The notes beneath the pieces are model-generated. The model was not told the origin of the DNA and made no database searches. It saw only the letters and a program-made list of their open reading frames with translations. From Pseudoneurospora amorphoporcata (lineage: Eukaryota; Ascomycota; Sordariomycetes; Sordariales; Sordariaceae), in assembly GCA_033297205.1 (NCBI GenBank), contig MU859253.1, positions 1 to 64,000 of the forward strand: a DNA stretch of 64,000 bases. The letters are read 5' to 3'. Each line of letters begins with the position of its first letter. The stretch's first letter is position 1. The translations under genes were made by a program, and so were the position numbers. Shown here piece by piece: positions 20,046 to 30,509 of this stretch.

Positions 20046-22784
20046 ATGGATCAACACAGTTACTACCAACTATTTAACCACTTTGACCATCCTCAACATG
20101 CTCAGTATCCCCCAGCTCCGGTTCCAGAACCACAATTGGCAGACTACTACTACGCCCCGGCATCGTCACCAAGCGATTTCATCTACAACTCCGCCAACAC
20201 CACCGCCAGCATCTTTCTTCCCTCCGGCTCTTCCCACGCTTCGTTGCGCAACGAGTCAACGCCATCCACGGTACTGCCTTACCCCAAAGTGATGGGTTAC
20301 GGCCCTTCCAGGCCTGTTGAGCAGCAATCTTTTCCGACTTACTTGCCCAGTCTACCCAGCTTGCCAGAACCCATTCTGCCGGAACCAGCACCGGGGTTTG
20401 AAGAGCATAGACGCCAGCGTCAGCGGCAGCGGCAATCAACAATGAAGATGGTGCCGCCTGCGTTGTCGTTGGGTGATGGTAGGGGAAGTAACAGGGAGAG
20501 CGATTCCGACGAGTCAACAGTGATGGTTAAGGTTAAGCACGAGGAGCGATCACCTGGTCCTGTTTTGGTATCGGTACCTCGGCCGATGAAGAAGTGGGAA
20601 CCACGGGTGCCAACGGAAGGGATGGAGGGCGAGATACAGAGAGGCAGTGGTAATGCCAATGGCGGCGTGTGGGAAGAGAGAGGAGAAGGGGTGATAGCGC
20701 CCATGGTTCCAGGCTTGAGTTGTACGAGTATGGGGATGGGAATGGAACCAACACCAATGCCAAAGATGGGCCTCTTCAAACCCATCAAGTGGGACGGACC
20801 ATCTTCTTCCCGTTCGAACTCCAAGGCTAAGAAGACAAGAAGGGCTCGTGCTTGGGAAGTGGACGAGAATGATCTACTGCGAACCTATGGGAACCAAAAC
20901 CGAACCGGAACCAGAAAGGAATACAAAAGCAGAAACGACGAAACCGAAGACGAAGAAACCTTTGCCACGCCCCTTTCTTCCCATCCTCGATCCTCAAAGA
21001 GACGCAAAACCTCAATCTCGATCGAAGGAAACAACTTCCGGACAGGCTCAGCAGACACAGATAGCGCAACGGTCATTAAGCAAGAACCGGGCCTTTCCCC
21101 TTCGCCTCGAGCCACTTTTTCTCGGATTCCCATGTATTCCCATCCCGATGCCACCACGACCTCCAACGGCTATGGAACCGGTTATGATCATCTCCCGTCA
21201 TCACGAAGTATCAGCCCCTTGACTCGAGTTCCGACGCCTCGTCGTTTCTTGTTCCCGACTCCAGATCGGAGAGGGACTGGGACTGGGACTGGAATGGCTT
21301 CCCAAAACCAGCCTTCATCAAGGGCGGTGGTGGGTAGAGATGTACAGTTGGAGAAGGGCGATCGAGAAAAAGAGAAAAGGGACCAAAGAGGGGAGGGGGG
21401 GTTTTGGAGTTTAGCTGCTGCTGCTGCTGCTCAGCAGGTGCAATACCGTGGCTCGTCTGAGGAGGAGCAGGAAAATGGATGGACAACCATCTCCGTGTCA
21501 GGCAGCAGTGAAGAAGGCGAAGTAAGCAGCCATTACGAAAACAGCTACACAAGTAACAGCTATAGTTTTGGCCAGGATCGTCGTCCCGACGCACCACCCA
21601 GCAATACCCGTCGAACTTCTTCACCATCTTACCTCCCATATACCGATCAGGATCAGGATCGTAAGTGGTGTCACCCCGTTTCACAAGCATCAACATCGTG
21701 GGCATCATCATCTGTTCATGGGTCCGCGCCGTCACTGTCGGCTTCTCAAGAGGCTTCTCAACAACAACAGAGGATAGAGCAATACCAGCAAGCCATCCAA
21801 ATGGTGCAAGACACTTGTCTTGAGGCTAGTAAGCGGTATATCCGCGCTCATTGTGTGAACAGGGGGGTTCGCGGGGGCGGGGGCGGTGATGATCCTGCTC
21901 TTGGTACTGATACATATACCGTTCCTCGCGAGTCGGGAGAGAGCCGCCGGTCAAAGTCCGCGTCTAGAAGAAAGGCGAGGAGGAGGAAGCGGAAACTTGC
22001 AACCCGTCACGGCTCTTGGAGTCCCAGTTCCAGGGTCAGTTCCAGTCCCAGTTTCAGTTTCAATTCCGGGTCCTCGCCTTCACCACCACCACATTTAAGC
22101 TCCCGGCGACGGCACAAAGCAAAAGGTAAAAAACGCCCACAGCGCACCGCCAAGACAGCCTCTGCATCCCAGTTCCATCAAGAAGAAGAAGAGATAATAC
22201 CCTGCACATCCTCCTCCGACTCCCTCCTCCTCCCCAACATCTCCCAAATCTGCACCCTTCTCTGGTCCCGCGCGCAATCGCTCCGCCTGCACGACACGGA
22301 CAGCATAGAGCTGCATACGGCAAGGAACATGTACTGGCTTTTATCGTGGGCCGAGACCGTTGCTTTTGCCGTTGTACCCACTCTTCCTCTCTCGGCCAAT
22401 TCCTCCTCCAACGGGGGGACATCGAACACCTCGGCCAGTTCCCAGTCAAAATTCATTGGCTTTGTCCCCGGTGGCGGCGGCGTCCCGTCTCTGGAAGATG
22501 AGATGTGCATAAGAGGGCGGCAGTGGAGGGGAAGAAGAAATAAGGAGGGTGAGGAGGAGGAGGAGGAGGAGGGGGAGGATGGAGAGGGGTCTGAGATGTT
22601 GCCCGGGAGTGGTGGAAACTGGAAGGAAGCGGTTTGGCAACGGCAACAGCAACAGCAACAGCAACGAGAGTTGGAGGAGATGGGGAGGAGGGTGTTTGAA
22701 GAGGGAGGGATGCTTTGTGAGTTTTTGGGGTATGGAGAGGGGGTGGGGAGGTTGGCGAGGGTTAGGGAGTTTTATGGGTTTTGA
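20046..22784 (+). CDS. Large, mostly disordered protein of unknown function
   Basis: A single uninterrupted frame of 912 residues; 20046 is the first in-frame ATG (MDQHSYYQLFNHFDHPQ). Most of it is Ser/Pro/Gly/Arg-rich and predicted disordered. Basic clusters such as SRRKARRRKRKLATRHG and SRRRHKAKGKKRPQRTAK could direct it to the nucleus. There is a glutamate run, a polyQ run (eight Q) and an alanine run. Only the C-terminal part looks folded: helices around ISQICTLLWSRAQSLRLHD, HTARNMYWLLSWAETVAFAV and the final RRVFEEGGMLCEFLGYGEGV. I recognise no domain. A chromatin or transcription-related role would be guesswork. No introns are needed. A T32 tract lies 31 bp after the stop. Confidence 0.75.
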   Translation: MDQHSYYQLFNHFDHPQHAQYPPAPVPEPQLADYYYAPASSPSDFIYNSANTTASIFLPSGSSHASLRNESTPSTVLPYPKVMGYGPSRPVEQQSFPTYLPSLPSLPEPILPEPAPGFEEHRRQRQRQRQSTMKMVPPALSLGDGRGSNRESDSDESTVMVKVKHEERSPGPVLVSVPRPMKKWEPRVPTEGMEGEIQRGSGNANGGVWEERGEGVIAPMVPGLSCTSMGMGMEPTPMPKMGLFKPIKWDGPSSSRSNSKAKKTRRARAWEVDENDLLRTYGNQNRTGTRKEYKSRNDETEDEETFATPLSSHPRSSKRRKTSISIEGNNFRTGSADTDSATVIKQEPGLSPSPRATFSRIPMYSHPDATTTSNGYGTGYDHLPSSRSISPLTRVPTPRRFLFPTPDRRGTGTGTGMASQNQPSSRAVVGRDVQLEKGDREKEKRDQRGEGGFWSLAAAAAAQQVQYRGSSEEEQENGWTTISVSGSSEEGEVSSHYENSYTSNSYSFGQDRRPDAPPSNTRRTSSPSYLPYTDQDQDRKWCHPVSQASTSWASSSVHGSAPSLSASQEASQQQQRIEQYQQAIQMVQDTCLEASKRYIRAHCVNRGVRGGGGGDDPALGTDTYTVPRESGESRRSKSASRRKARRRKRKLATRHGSWSPSSRVSSSPSFSFNSGSSPSPPPHLSSRRRHKAKGKKRPQRTAKTASASQFHQEEEEIIPCTSSSDSLLLPNISQICTLLWSRAQSLRLHDTDSIELHTARNMYWLLSWAETVAFAVVPTLPLSANSSSNGGTSNTSASSQSKFIGFVPGGGGVPSLEDEMCIRGRQWRGRRNKEGEEEEEEEGEDGEGSEMLPGSGGNWKEAVWQRQQQQQQQRELEEMGRRVFEEGGMLCEFLGYGEGVGRLARVREFYGF

Positions 22785-22811
22785 TGGCAAGTTGTGGTGT
22801 TGATTTGGTTG

Positions 22812-22815
<4 letters not shown>

Positions 22816-22847
<32 letters not shown>
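22816..22847. repeat. T32 homopolymer
   Basis: Thirty-two T residues in the probable 3' UTR of the gene ending at 22784. If transcribed, it would place a long U-run in the mRNA. Confidence 0.95.
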
Positions 22848-22848
<1 letters not shown>

Positions 22849-23020
22849 GAAATTTGGCATATGTAGTGTGTGTGGGCTTCGGAGGGAGAGGCAGAGAGAA
22901 GAAGATTAAGGGTTGGGATTTCAGGTTGGATATAGATAGAAGTTCTGGAAATAGCAAAAGATGGTCGTTGTTGTACACCAGAATAGATGAAAGATAGCCT
23001 GGGCACACTACACTACTGGT

Positions 23021-23052
23021 ACACTACACTACACTACACTACACTACACTAC
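23021..23052. repeat. ACACT pentamer array
   Basis: Six tandem copies of ACACT plus partial units, with related CACTACAC sequence just upstream from 23004. Confidence 0.9.
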
Positions 23053-24003
23053 CACAGTGTACATACACCCCATTCAACTGCTAAATAAGGCTTCTTCTGA
23101 TGAGTGGGCATGTTTGTTTACTTGCCCTGTCAGGCTTACAAGACAACAACGTGTTTGCCTCGTGGTGTGAAAGATCCGAGAAAGAAGAAGAAAAAAAAAA
23201 GAAAGAAAAGAAACCCGAGCGCCGAAGCCGCGTAACACCGAAGGCTTGTTTTTTTTTTTCCCCCGCTGTGGCTTCGCTTGTCCTATGCTTCTTTGTGGGC
23301 TGTCCTCATCTATTCAAGACAAGGCCTCTCTATCTATCTGGCTGGCTTGGGTATAACACTTGGCTGACATATTCATCACCTTTATGAGGACGGGTATGGG
23401 TGATATCTGATTGATGATTGGATGATGACGGCGAAATGGACAATTCTGCTGGTGGCGGTGTGCCACTGTCCAGGTTAACGGTAGTGGTCCGGTCCGGCAA
23501 CCTGCCCCTGGCTCAGCCTGGAGACCCCAATGGTGTTCTGGGGGACCTTCTATTTCCCCCTTTTCGATATCCATCTCCCCCTGGGGATTTCTCTTTAGGT
23601 CCACTTGCCTCGTTCCCCCCAGGTATCCAATTTCGGAAAGTGGAGACGATAAGCTCCAGGTCGGGTTAACTCCATAACTCCACGCGGGTAATCGAACGCT
23701 TTCAGTCTAAAAGTGGACCTGTCCGGGTCATGGTCGACGGGACCTTCAGGGTTGTTAGTGGTTCCCCAGGATTCACACTTGTTAGACGCTGCCCAGTCGG
23801 GTGTACCTCTTGATCGAGCAAAGTTTAATGGACCCCTCGCCGCCTCTTGTTATCACAGTTGTGCCGCAACCCGCCGAATGACAATTTCACCGGAATTCCT
23901 TTCTTGGATCCCCAATGTCACCAATGAGATACGGGTTCGCTCACCGATCGTGTTGCATCCAGAAGACCCAACACTTCCCGAGGCCCGGAGCTGAGCTGAG
24001 CTT

Positions 24004-24228
24004 ATGGTGGCTGCCTTTGTGTTTTTCTTTTCTTCACTTTCATCATCTTCAAGCTCTCTTCTCTTTCCAGTCCATGGACTGTCACGCCACCTCACCATCT
24101 CACCCGGACGTCAGCCTTCTCTTGTGATAGGACGCCATGATATTGGGCGCGGATGTAGTGAGAGGATGAAGCCACAACACCCGAGTAACAGATTGTCAAG
24201 CAACAACAGGGCCATACCGACAAGATGA
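24004..24228 (+). promoter_or_regulatory. Upstream ORF overlapping the permease start
   Basis: An ATG-initiated 74-codon frame in the probable 5' leader. Its stop TGA (24226-24228) overlaps the permease ATG (24225-24227) as ATGA. The peptide begins MVAAFVFFF and has a Ser-rich hydrophobic first third. This layout could allow termination-reinitiation control of the permease. It is only meaningful if transcription starts upstream of 24004, which I cannot show. Confidence 0.45.
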
Positions 24229-26392
24229 CACCCAAAAAGCGAGACACGGTGCCCACCGACATAGAAATGGCCGCTTGCGGCAGCACAGGCGGCCGAGATT
24301 CCTCTGCCCACAGAATTTCATGGAGTACCCGGGAACCCTTCGGAGTCGGCCACGTTCCGGCCTGGGCACGGGGCCGACATCGCCAAGATCCTCCGTTGCG
24401 GAGATTCATCGACTCGTTCAAACGAGATCCCATCCGGCGAATATCCACTCATGGCATCTATGGACATGGCCATCCTGAGCAGTACCGAGACAGTGACCAC
24501 CACGCAGCCGACTCGTCTGATGCGTACTCTTCGGAGATTCCGAGAGAACAGAACCATGGAAGCCACTACTTTGATTTGCACGCTGCCAACGTCAGAACGG
24601 CCAACACCAGCCTTGCCCGAGAGCTAAAGGGGAGACACTTGCAGATGATTGCTATTGGTGGTTCAGTTGGTATGTCTTTTTCCTGTCAAAAGTCACCATT
24701 GGCGTTACTTGATTCGGAGCTTAGCTGACCATACCAGGCACGGGTTTGTTCGTCGCTTCGGGCAAGTGCCTCTTCCTAGGAGGTCCAGCCGCTCTCATCA
24801 TCGCATATGCCTTCGTCGGTTGCATGCTTTGGTGTACCATCCAAGCTCTCGGTGAACTGGCCGTTGCCTTTCCCGTTGCCGGTTCCTTCTCGTCATACTC
24901 GACGAGATTCCTTGATCCAGCATGGGGATTTGCCATGGGATGGAAGTAAGTCACTTTTCAACTCCCATCGTACCAAACAAACCTGACTAACAAAACACCA
25001 CACAGTTACGCCCTCCAGTGGTTAACAGTCTTACCACTCGAACTCGTAGCAGCCTCCATCACCATCGGCTACTGGAACGACCACCTCGACAAAGCCATCT
25101 TCATCACCGTCTTCCTAATAGTCGTCATAATCATCAATCTCTTTGGCATCAAAGGCTACGGTGAAGCCGAGTTCGTCTTTTCCCTTGTCAAAATCATCGC
25201 CGTCATCGGCTTCATGTATGCATTCCCATTTCTCCCCCTTCTTTATCTCCGCCTAACATCCCCCAGCATCCTCGCAACCGTAATCAATATAGGCGGTTTC
25301 CCCGGCGACGAAGCCCAAGGCATCACTGGCACCGGCTACATAGGCGGCCGCTACTGGACCGACCCCGGCGCCTTCCACAACGGCTTCAAAGGTCTCTGCT
25401 CCGTCTTTGTCTCAGCAGCCTTCGCCTTCACAGGGACCGAACTCGTCGGCCTAGCAGCCGCCGAAACCGCCAACCCGCGTAAATCCTTGCCGACCGCCAT
25501 CAAACAAGTCTTTTGGCGCATCGCCGTCTTCTACATCGTTTCTTTGACCCTGATAGGCCTCATAGTACCTTATAACCACCCCCGTCTTTTGGGAAACCCT
25601 AAGAAGGAATCTTATTCCGTGTCTGACGCCTCCCACTCCCCCTTCGTCATAGCCATCGAGTCCGCCTCCATTAAGATCCTTCCCGGAATCATGAACGCGG
25701 TAATCCTCATCGCCGTTTTATCCGTCGGAAACTCGGCCGTCTTCGGCTCGTCACGAACCTTGGCAGCCCTAGCCGACCAGCGCCAGGCCCCGCAGATCCT
25801 CTCCTACGTCGACCGCAAAGGTCGTCCCCTCTTCGCTATCTTGTTTGCAGCCTTGGTAGGCCTAATAGGCTACCTGGTCGACCTCAAAGTCCAAGCCGAC
25901 GTTCTGAACTGGCTCCTCGCTGTCTCCGGCCTATCCAGCATCTTCACCTGGGGCTCCATCTGCCTCTGCCACATCCGCTTCCGCCGCGCCTGGGCCTCCC
26001 GCGGCCGGTCCCTCTCCCAGCTATCATTCACCGCGCAAGCGGGCGTGGCCGGCTCCTACATCGGCCTCGGGCTAAACGTGTTCGTGCTAATAGCCCAGTT
26101 CTGGACTGCGGCCTTCCCCATCGTCACCTTCACCGATAACCAGGACTCGCACCACGCTAGTGCCACCGAGGTGGTGCAGACGTTTTTCTTGCAGTATCTT
26201 TGTGTGCCGATTGTGGGGGCGTTTTATTTGTGCCATAAGCTTTGGTTCAGGACCAAGGTGGTCAGGAGCGCCGACATGGATTTGGATACGGGGCGGAGGA
26301 GGGATGTTAATCTGACGGTGTTGAAGGCTATGGAGAGGGAGGAGGTGGAGGGGTGGCCGAGGTGGAAGAGGGTTTATCGGTTTTTTTGTTAG
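24225..26392 (+). CDS. Amino-acid permease, AAP/YAT family
   Basis: A predicted 662-residue plasma-membrane amino-acid/proton symporter of the fungal AAP (YAT) family. Four exons: 24225-24669, 24738-24945, 25006-25215 and 25267-26392. Introns are 68, 60 and 51 bp, with donors GTATGT, GTAAGT and GTATGC, CTGAC or CTAAC branch sequences and CAG acceptors; phases agree. The conserved first helix region is RHLQMIAIGGSVGTGLF. It is followed by ALGELAVAFPVAGSFSSYST, then PAWGFAMGWNYALQWL, GTELVGLAAAETANPRK, FGSSRTLAALADQRQAPQ and YVDRKGRPLFAILFAALVG. Twelve hydrophobic segments are expected. The first 140 residues, before the transporter core, are hydrophilic, longer than in most family members and rich in His, Arg and Ser. 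Substrate specificity cannot be read from sequence. An upstream ORF ends on its start codon. Confidence 0.94.
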
Positions 26393-27352
26393 TCCCGAAG
26401 CAAGGAAGGAAGGAAGGAAGGAGGCGTGGGAGGGCTGGATCATTGCCTGGGTTTGGATTATGTGGAATACGGCGGGTTTCTTTGGGAGTTTGTGTTGGGT
26501 TTTTGGAGAAAGGATATTTGCTGAATTGGGATGTTTTTTTTTTCTTTTGGGAATATGGATTGGGATATGGATATGAAGCGAGGCGAGGCGAGGCGTTCAG
26601 AGCGTGCTGGGCTAGGAGCCACTTTTTTTTTTTTTTTTTTTTTTTTCTTTATCAGTTTCACTCAGTTTGCAAATGATACCACACACGGGCTTGTTATTAT
26701 ACAGCAGCACTTACAACAAACAGTACTTCCTTGAACCAAGAAGAAGAAGAAGAAGAAAAAGGTTTTGAGCACTTAACTAGACGGGAACCTCGACCCTTTT
26801 TTCGCTCCTCGTGATACCACCCACTCTTCTGGGAAATCAAGCTCTGACCAGGGGGATGGAAGTAATTAATCATCCCAGCCAGGTACCTACTAGTCTAGTA
26901 CCTAGGTGCGCAAGAAGATTTCTCGGTCGCATGCCAATCATCAGAGTATAGGGAGCGATCAAGTCCGTCAGTTTAATTCAGGTCAGTTCGAACGGTCTGG
27001 TGGGAGATGGGATAGAGCAATCTGTCGACTGCATGATGGACGAGTACGTCCATCGTGGATCTCGAGACCGAAAACCAACAACAAAACAAGTTTGATGCCC
27101 AATATCGCCGTCGATTGAGTCGGTATGTGATGGGGCTGGGCTCCCTTTTGTCTACTCCATCCTGCCTGCCCCTTCCCCTGAGTTACCTTTCCCGGCCCGG
27201 CCTGAATTTACAGATTGTTCTTCGATCACCAAAGTGTTGTCGTCGTCATCATCATCCTCACTGAAAGTAATGTGGTATATATAGTCTTGTCGCGTATCGC
27301 CGCTCAAGCAGATGATGGTAAATCCGTGTCTCTACCCGGGGTATATCGTACT
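26393..27352. other. Convergent intergenic region
   Basis: Lies between the 3' ends of the permease (+) and HYPK-type (-) genes. It contains GGAAGGAA repeats next to the permease stop, a GAGGC run, a T24 tract and an AAGAAG run near 26738-26762. No gene is supportable. Confidence 0.6.
26623..26646. repeat. T24 homopolymer
   Basis: Twenty-four T residues, interrupted only beyond 26646. Confidence 0.95.
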
Positions 27353-27792
27353 CTAAGCCGCAGGAGCAGCAACGTAGGCGTTGATAGCCTTGACAGCATC
27401 ACCATCGTGGGCCTTGAGCAGCTCGGTAGCCTTGGCCTTGGTGAGCTCGAGCTCCTCGACCTGTTTGATGTCCGTCAGTCAGTAAGCTGTGTCTCCAACG
27501 GCAACCAGCCAAAGACACTCACAAGAAGAGCAACATCAGCGGCATCAACCTTGACCTTCTTCACCTCAGCCTGCTTGCTACCAGCAGTGCTGAGGGAGTT
27601 GAAGGCGTGCTTGACGGCATCCTGGTCGACCTTGGCCGAGGACTCGTCTTCGCGGTTGGCAGAGTCGAGGCTGGACAGAGCGGCGGCGGCCTTGCGGTCC
27701 TCGGCGGACTTGGCCGTGGGCTGGACCTCTTCCTCGACGTCGCCGCCGGTAGCGCCCTCGACGACGGCGGAGGGTTGTTTATCCTCGGCCAT
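27353..27792 (-). CDS. HYPK: HYPK-like UBA protein, NatA acetyltransferase cofactor
   Basis: A predicted 125-residue protein with exons 27523-27792 and 27353-27460. The 62-bp intron (GTGAGT to CAAACAG) splits ALL from VEELELTKAKATELLKAHDG. The C-terminal 45 residues form a UBA-like three-helix domain ending DAVKAINAYV, as in HYPK and the NAC-alpha UBA. The preceding helix (QDAVKHAFNSLST) and the acidic disordered N-terminus fit HYPK, which binds and regulates the NatA (Naa10-Naa15) N-terminal acetyltransferase at the ribosome. There is no NAC domain, so it is not NAC-alpha itself. The start is ATG at 27792 (MAEDKQPSAVVEG). An upstream in-frame ATG at 27996 would add a basic segment unlike the family. 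It is divergent from the DAHP synthase gene. Confidence 0.85.
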
Positions 27793-28276
27793 TTTGAACT
27801 TGTCTTGTCTTGGTGGTTGAAAGAGTCGGACGTTCTTGAAGCTGAATGGAGCTTGAGCTGGCTGCAGTGTCACTGCACTTCGCTGAAGAAAGACGTCGCG
27901 ACCAAATGTGGGGGCGGGGCAGGCGCTGTCCCTTGTAAGTCTAGTGTACATAGCTTGTACATAGCGGGCAGGCACCATAGCCTTGGTTGTTATCATTGGT
28001 CAATTGACTTTTCCAACCTATACGGTTTTGAACAAACACCGTGTGGTTCACCCCCAACAAGCCGAAAAGATATCTGAATAGGTTTGAATAGGATTTCAAG
28101 TCATGACTACCAACCACACACCATTCTTTACCACCTTCTTTTCTGAGAAAAGACCACCATAACAGGACTTGTCGTTCAGCCTTTTTGGAGATTGACCCAC
28201 CTGTCAATTCTTGATCAAGTGCCACTTTGGCTTCCTCATTTCCACCCACTTACACACCATCTTCACGCAAGTCATC
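27793..28276. promoter_or_regulatory. Divergent promoter, HYPK-like gene and DAHP synthase
   Basis: A 484-bp spacer. I looked for the general amino-acid-control motif TGACTCA and found no exact copy; TGACTACC near 28105 is a partial match. The DAHP synthase leader ends in ACGCAAGTCATCATGAG. No TATA box is evident. Confidence 0.45.
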
Positions 28277-29707
28277 ATGAGCGAACAAACAACACCAAAC
28301 GTCCCCGAATGGACGCCCGACTCGTGGAGATGCAAGCCCATCAAGCAAGGTCCCGACTACCCCGACAAGGCCGCCCTTGAAAAGTCGGTCAACGAGCTCA
28401 AGAAGCTCCCGCCCATTGTCCTCCCCAACGAGATTGTCCGTCTCCGCCAACACCTCGGCGATGTTGCCCAAGGCAAGGCCTTCCTCCTGCAGGGCGGCGA
28501 CTGCGCCGAGCTCTTCAGCTACTGCCAGCAAGACGTGATCGAGTCCAAGATCAAGCTGCTCCTGCAGATGTCGCTCGTCCTCCTCTGGGGCGCCGACAAG
28601 CCCGTCGTGCGCATCGGTCGCATGGCAGGGCAGTACGCGAAGCCTCGCTCTTCCCCCGTCGAGACCATCAACGGCAAAACAGTGCCCTCCTTCCGCGGCG
28701 ACATCCTCAACGGCTTCCACCCGGACGAGCGCGAGCTGGACCCCAACCGTCTCGTGCGCGCCTACCAGTACTCGTCTGCCACGCTCAACTACATGCGCGC
28801 CGCCATCGGCTCTGGCATCGCCGACCTCCACGGTCCCCTCGACTGGGGCCTCGGCCACGTTCGCGACCCGGCCCTCAAAGCCAAGTACCAGGAAACCGTC
28901 GACCGCATCCAGGAAATGCTGCGCTTCATGCACACCATCGGCGCCGACCAGAACGAGAAGCTTTCCACCGTCGAGCTCTTTACCTCGCACGAGGGTCTCC
29001 TTCTCGAGTACGAAGAACCTTTGACTCGCCTGCTTAACCACCCCTCGGTCCGCGCCTACCCTCCCGACTCCACCACCGCTCCCAAGAAAGAATACTACAA
29101 CACATCGGCTCACTTCCTCTGGATCGGCGACCGCACGCGCCAAATCGACCACGCGCACGTTGAATACTTCCGCGGCATCGCCAACCCCATCGGCGTAAAG
29201 ATTGGTCCCTCCACCCCGACCTCGGACCTGCTCCCTCTGCTGCGCACCCTCAACCCCAACCGCGAACCCGGCAAGATCACGCTCATCACGCGCTACGGCG
29301 CCGACAAGGTCGCCTCCCTCCTGCCTTCTCACATCCGCACCGTCGAAGACTCGGAATACGCCCGTACCGTGGTCTGGCAATGCGATCCCATGCACGGCAA
29401 CACACAGTCCGTCACGGGCGGAATCAAAACCCGCAAGTTCAGCGACATCTTCTCGGAGCTCCAGCAGACGCTGCGCATCCACAAGGAACAAGGGTCGTAC
29501 CTGGGCGGTATGCACTTGGAACTCACGGGCGATGCGGTCACGGAGTGCTTGGGTGGTGGTGCGGGGTTGGACGAGGATGATTTGAGTACTAACTATACCA
29601 GCTTCTGCGACCCGCGGTTGAACGAGAAGCAGGCGCTTGAGCTGGCGTTCCTGGTAGCGGATCATTATAGGCAGGAAAGGATGGAGAAGAGGAAAGCGGC
29701 GGTTTAG
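28277..29707 (+). CDS. aro-8: Class II DAHP synthase (shikimate pathway entry)
   Basis: A predicted 476-residue, intronless 3-deoxy-7-phosphoheptulonate synthase. It condenses phosphoenolpyruvate with erythrose 4-phosphate, the first step to aromatic amino acids, in the cytosol. It belongs to the plant/microbial class II (type II) family. Hallmarks are AFLLQGGDCAELF with the metal-ligand Cys, VVRIGRMAGQYAKPRSSP, FLWIGDRTRQIDHAHVEYFR, GVKIGPST, WQCDPMHGNT, GGMHLELTGDAVTECLGG and FCDPRLNEKQALELAFLV. The first in-frame ATG (MSEQTTPNVPEWTPDSW) is used. In Neurospora the class II enzyme is, as I recall, the tryptophan-sensitive isozyme aro-8 on linkage group I; the symbol rests on that recollection. 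The same frame reopens immediately after the TAG stop for 83 codons (see next entry). Confidence 0.95.
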   Translation: MSEQTTPNVPEWTPDSWRCKPIKQGPDYPDKAALEKSVNELKKLPPIVLPNEIVRLRQHLGDVAQGKAFLLQGGDCAELFSYCQQDVIESKIKLLLQMSLVLLWGADKPVVRIGRMAGQYAKPRSSPVETINGKTVPSFRGDILNGFHPDERELDPNRLVRAYQYSSATLNYMRAAIGSGIADLHGPLDWGLGHVRDPALKAKYQETVDRIQEMLRFMHTIGADQNEKLSTVELFTSHEGLLLEYEEPLTRLLNHPSVRAYPPDSTTAPKKEYYNTSAHFLWIGDRTRQIDHAHVEYFRGIANPIGVKIGPSTPTSDLLPLLRTLNPNREPGKITLITRYGADKVASLLPSHIRTVEDSEYARTVVWQCDPMHGNTQSVTGGIKTRKFSDIFSELQQTLRIHKEQGSYLGGMHLELTGDAVTECLGGGAGLDEDDLSTNYTSFCDPRLNEKQALELAFLVADHYRQERMEKRKAAV

Positions 29708-29959
29708 AAGGCTGCTTTTGTGGAGGAGGAGCCGGGGGATGAGGATCGGGTCGAGGCCATGGCTGCTAAGCACTGGAGGGCTGCTATACAGAGGGCTGAC
29801 GCTGATGGTGCCCCAACGAGAAATCATACGAAAGCTGCCAGCGGTGGTGATGGTGATGGGATTTCCGACTCTGACTGGGATTCGAATGCTTCTACCTTGA
29901 CTGGTGAAGGTTGGGATGGGTTAGAATTAAATAACCCACCACGCATGTTTTTGTGGTGA
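29708..29959 (+). other. In-frame 83-codon extension after the DAHP synthase stop
   Basis: Reading on in the same frame past the TAG gives 83 sense codons to a TGA at 29957. The translation begins KAAFVEEEPGDEDRVEAMAA, continues KHWRAAIQRADADGA, then an acidic Ser/Asp stretch, and ends LELNNPPRMFLW. It has a soluble, acidic, protein-like composition. It could be reached by stop readthrough, or by splicing out a 54-nt segment 29654-29707 (GTAGCG to TTTAG), which is a multiple of three and removes the stop. It could also be chance 3' UTR sequence or a decayed ancestral C-terminus. Confidence 0.35.
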
Positions 29960-30509
29960 CAAGGATTTTATCATGATGAAAAGCACAATGGAAATGGATC
30001 ACGGAGGGGAAAACAAAAAAGGGATATCAAAATACCTATTGTTCACGAGCGGTCTTTCGGGACGGAGATTAACTAGCGGTGGTACTCTTAATATTCTTTA
30101 TCAAGTGTTAAATACCCAAAGACAGAAAACCTGGGCGGCCCCCGATAGGTGACAACAGTGACGTATCGTTGGCTCCACAGCAGCTTTGGTCGGTTGGTCA
30201 CCGACTGTTTCAGGTCATGCAAGATGCCCGGAAGCTCGCCGTCGTCCGATTGAGCGGGCAGCTGGGCTTTACCCCGCTATCTTTGTGTCATTGCCATTGG
30301 TGCTCCCTACACTACCTGACGGGAGCTTCTTCATCCTTCAGTCTACGACCCGACCTCGTTTACCTAGGTTACCCCTCTTCCACTCATCGCCAACCACAAC
30401 AACCACAACCACAACCACATCCACATCCGCTTCCACAACCCCAACCCAACATAACAACCGACAACCTAGTCTAATCAACCCATACCATCCCCATACAACA
30501 ACAATAACA
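29960..30509. other. Intergenic region and epimerase leader
   Basis: Covers the DAHP synthase 3' flank and the upstream region of the epimerase gene. The last 110 bp is a CCACAACCACAACC-type CA-rich leader ending ACAACAACAATAACAATGG, a typical fungal 5' UTR. No other gene is seen. Confidence 0.55.

Larger units (their letters stand above)
22785..24003. other. Intergenic region upstream of permease gene
   Basis: Begins with the 3' UTR of the disordered-protein gene, then A/G-rich and T-rich low-complexity DNA. GATAAG occurs near 23649; GATA-type sites can bind nitrogen regulators such as NIT2/AreA, which would suit a permease promoter, but a single site is weak evidence. No gene is supportable on either strand. 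Confidence 0.5.

Noticed and set aside
28250..29827. 525-codon minus-strand open frame
   Set aside because: It is antisense to the DAHP synthase gene. C-rich third positions of the real gene suppress stops on the opposite strand, and its translation is Val/Gly/Glu-rich with no domain.
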